Positions 63,946-64,000 of a DNA stretch of 64,000 nt are shown piece after piece. The stretch spans positions 48,282 to 112,281 of the forward strand of contig URDU01000007.1 in NCBI GenBank assembly GCA_900546625.1, written 5' to 3'. A program made the translations under genes and the position numbers. This stretch comes from an uncultured Lachnobacterium sp. (GTDB taxonomy: Bacteria; Bacillota; Clostridia; Lachnospirales; Lachnospiraceae). The notes below the pieces were generated by a model, which was given only the letters and a program-made list of their open reading frames with translations, ran no database searches and was not told the origin of the DNA. The stretch's first letter is position 1, and every line of letters starts with the position of its first letter.

Positions 63946-64000
63946 ATTACTCGATAACTGTAGCAACACGTCCAGATCCTACTGTACGTCCACCCTCACG
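63946..64000. repeat. Duplicated tuf 3' end, right copy
   Basis: Identical over at least 55 bp to 60336-60390 and cut by the window end, so its full length cannot be seen. It is the reconstituted 3' end of the functional tuf gene. Confidence 0.9.
63947..64000 (-). CDS. tuf: Elongation factor Tu, C-terminal 17 residues (runs off the window)
   Basis: Encodes REGGRTVGSGRVATVIE followed by TAA at 63949-63947, the typical C-terminus of EF-Tu. The rest lies beyond the window. Because the islet brought its own copy of this segment, the EF-Tu coding sequence stays intact. Confidence 0.88.
   Translation of the reverse strand, partial: REGGRTVGSGRVATVIE

Overview
The window looks like chromosome from a gut Lachnospiraceae species, most likely close to Agathobacter (Eubacterium) rectalis or Roseburia. 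The evidence is moderate GC, Shine-Dalgarno sites of AGGAGG type, zinc-type S14 and L36, a SpoVG homologue, a paired glgC/glgD, and an L17 with the long insertion usual in this family. The genus is inferred from protein style only, without any search.

Layout. 1-3.5 kb: a membrane-embedded LuxR-type regulator translationally coupled to a lipoprotein cut off by the window edge, then a zinc-ribbon protein and a small membrane protein. 3.7-19.5 kb: HD-GYP protein, murA, a shikimate-kinase-like gene, a PrsA-like foldase, mfd, pth, an OGG-type glycosylase, an Rpn-family nuclease, spoVG, glgC-glgD and murC. 19.5-23.4 kb: DnaA-box pairs followed by a DnaD-domain protein, a DnaI/DnaC-like helicase loader and an unusual PRPP synthetase. 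23.5-40.6 kb: one uninterrupted S10-spc-alpha ribosomal cluster on the minus strand (rpsJ to rplQ, with secY, adk, map, infA, rpoA), preceded by a good sigma-A promoter and a structured leader. Several of its spacers carry a repeated two-hairpin element whose stems covary. 40.7-52.5 kb: rRNA-methyltransferase-like gene, corA, trpS, ybaK, a phosphate/polyphosphate operon (circularly permuted PstS-like lipoprotein, Na/Pi cotransporter, ppk), a glycerophosphodiesterase, a UMF1-type MFS protein and a gamma-carbonic-anhydrase-like protein. 52.5-58.1 kb: a JetA-JetB-JetC (Wadjet/MukBEF-like) condensin operon with no JetD beside it. 58.1-60 kb: a chemotaxis transducer and a Dabb protein.

60.3-64 kb is an AT-rich islet lying between two identical copies of the 3' end of tuf (EF-Tu). 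It carries a compact operon: a 35-residue peptide ending in a Gly/Met/Tyr-rich segment, a terminator-like attenuator, a radical SAM/SPASM enzyme and an MFS exporter. I read this as a candidate RiPP (ribosomally made, modified peptide) pathway on a small integrated element that no longer has, or never had, its own integrase. A start-less XRE regulator sits beside it.

The strongest leads for something undescribed are (1) the tuf-integrated radical SAM peptide islet, (2) the covarying two-hairpin repeat planted just after stop codons in the ribosomal operon, (3) the circularly permuted PstS linked to a Na/Pi symporter and ppk, and (4) the JetABC operon without its nuclease, with a long inverted repeat at the jetA start. 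No rRNA, tRNA, CRISPR array or complete insertion sequence was recognised.
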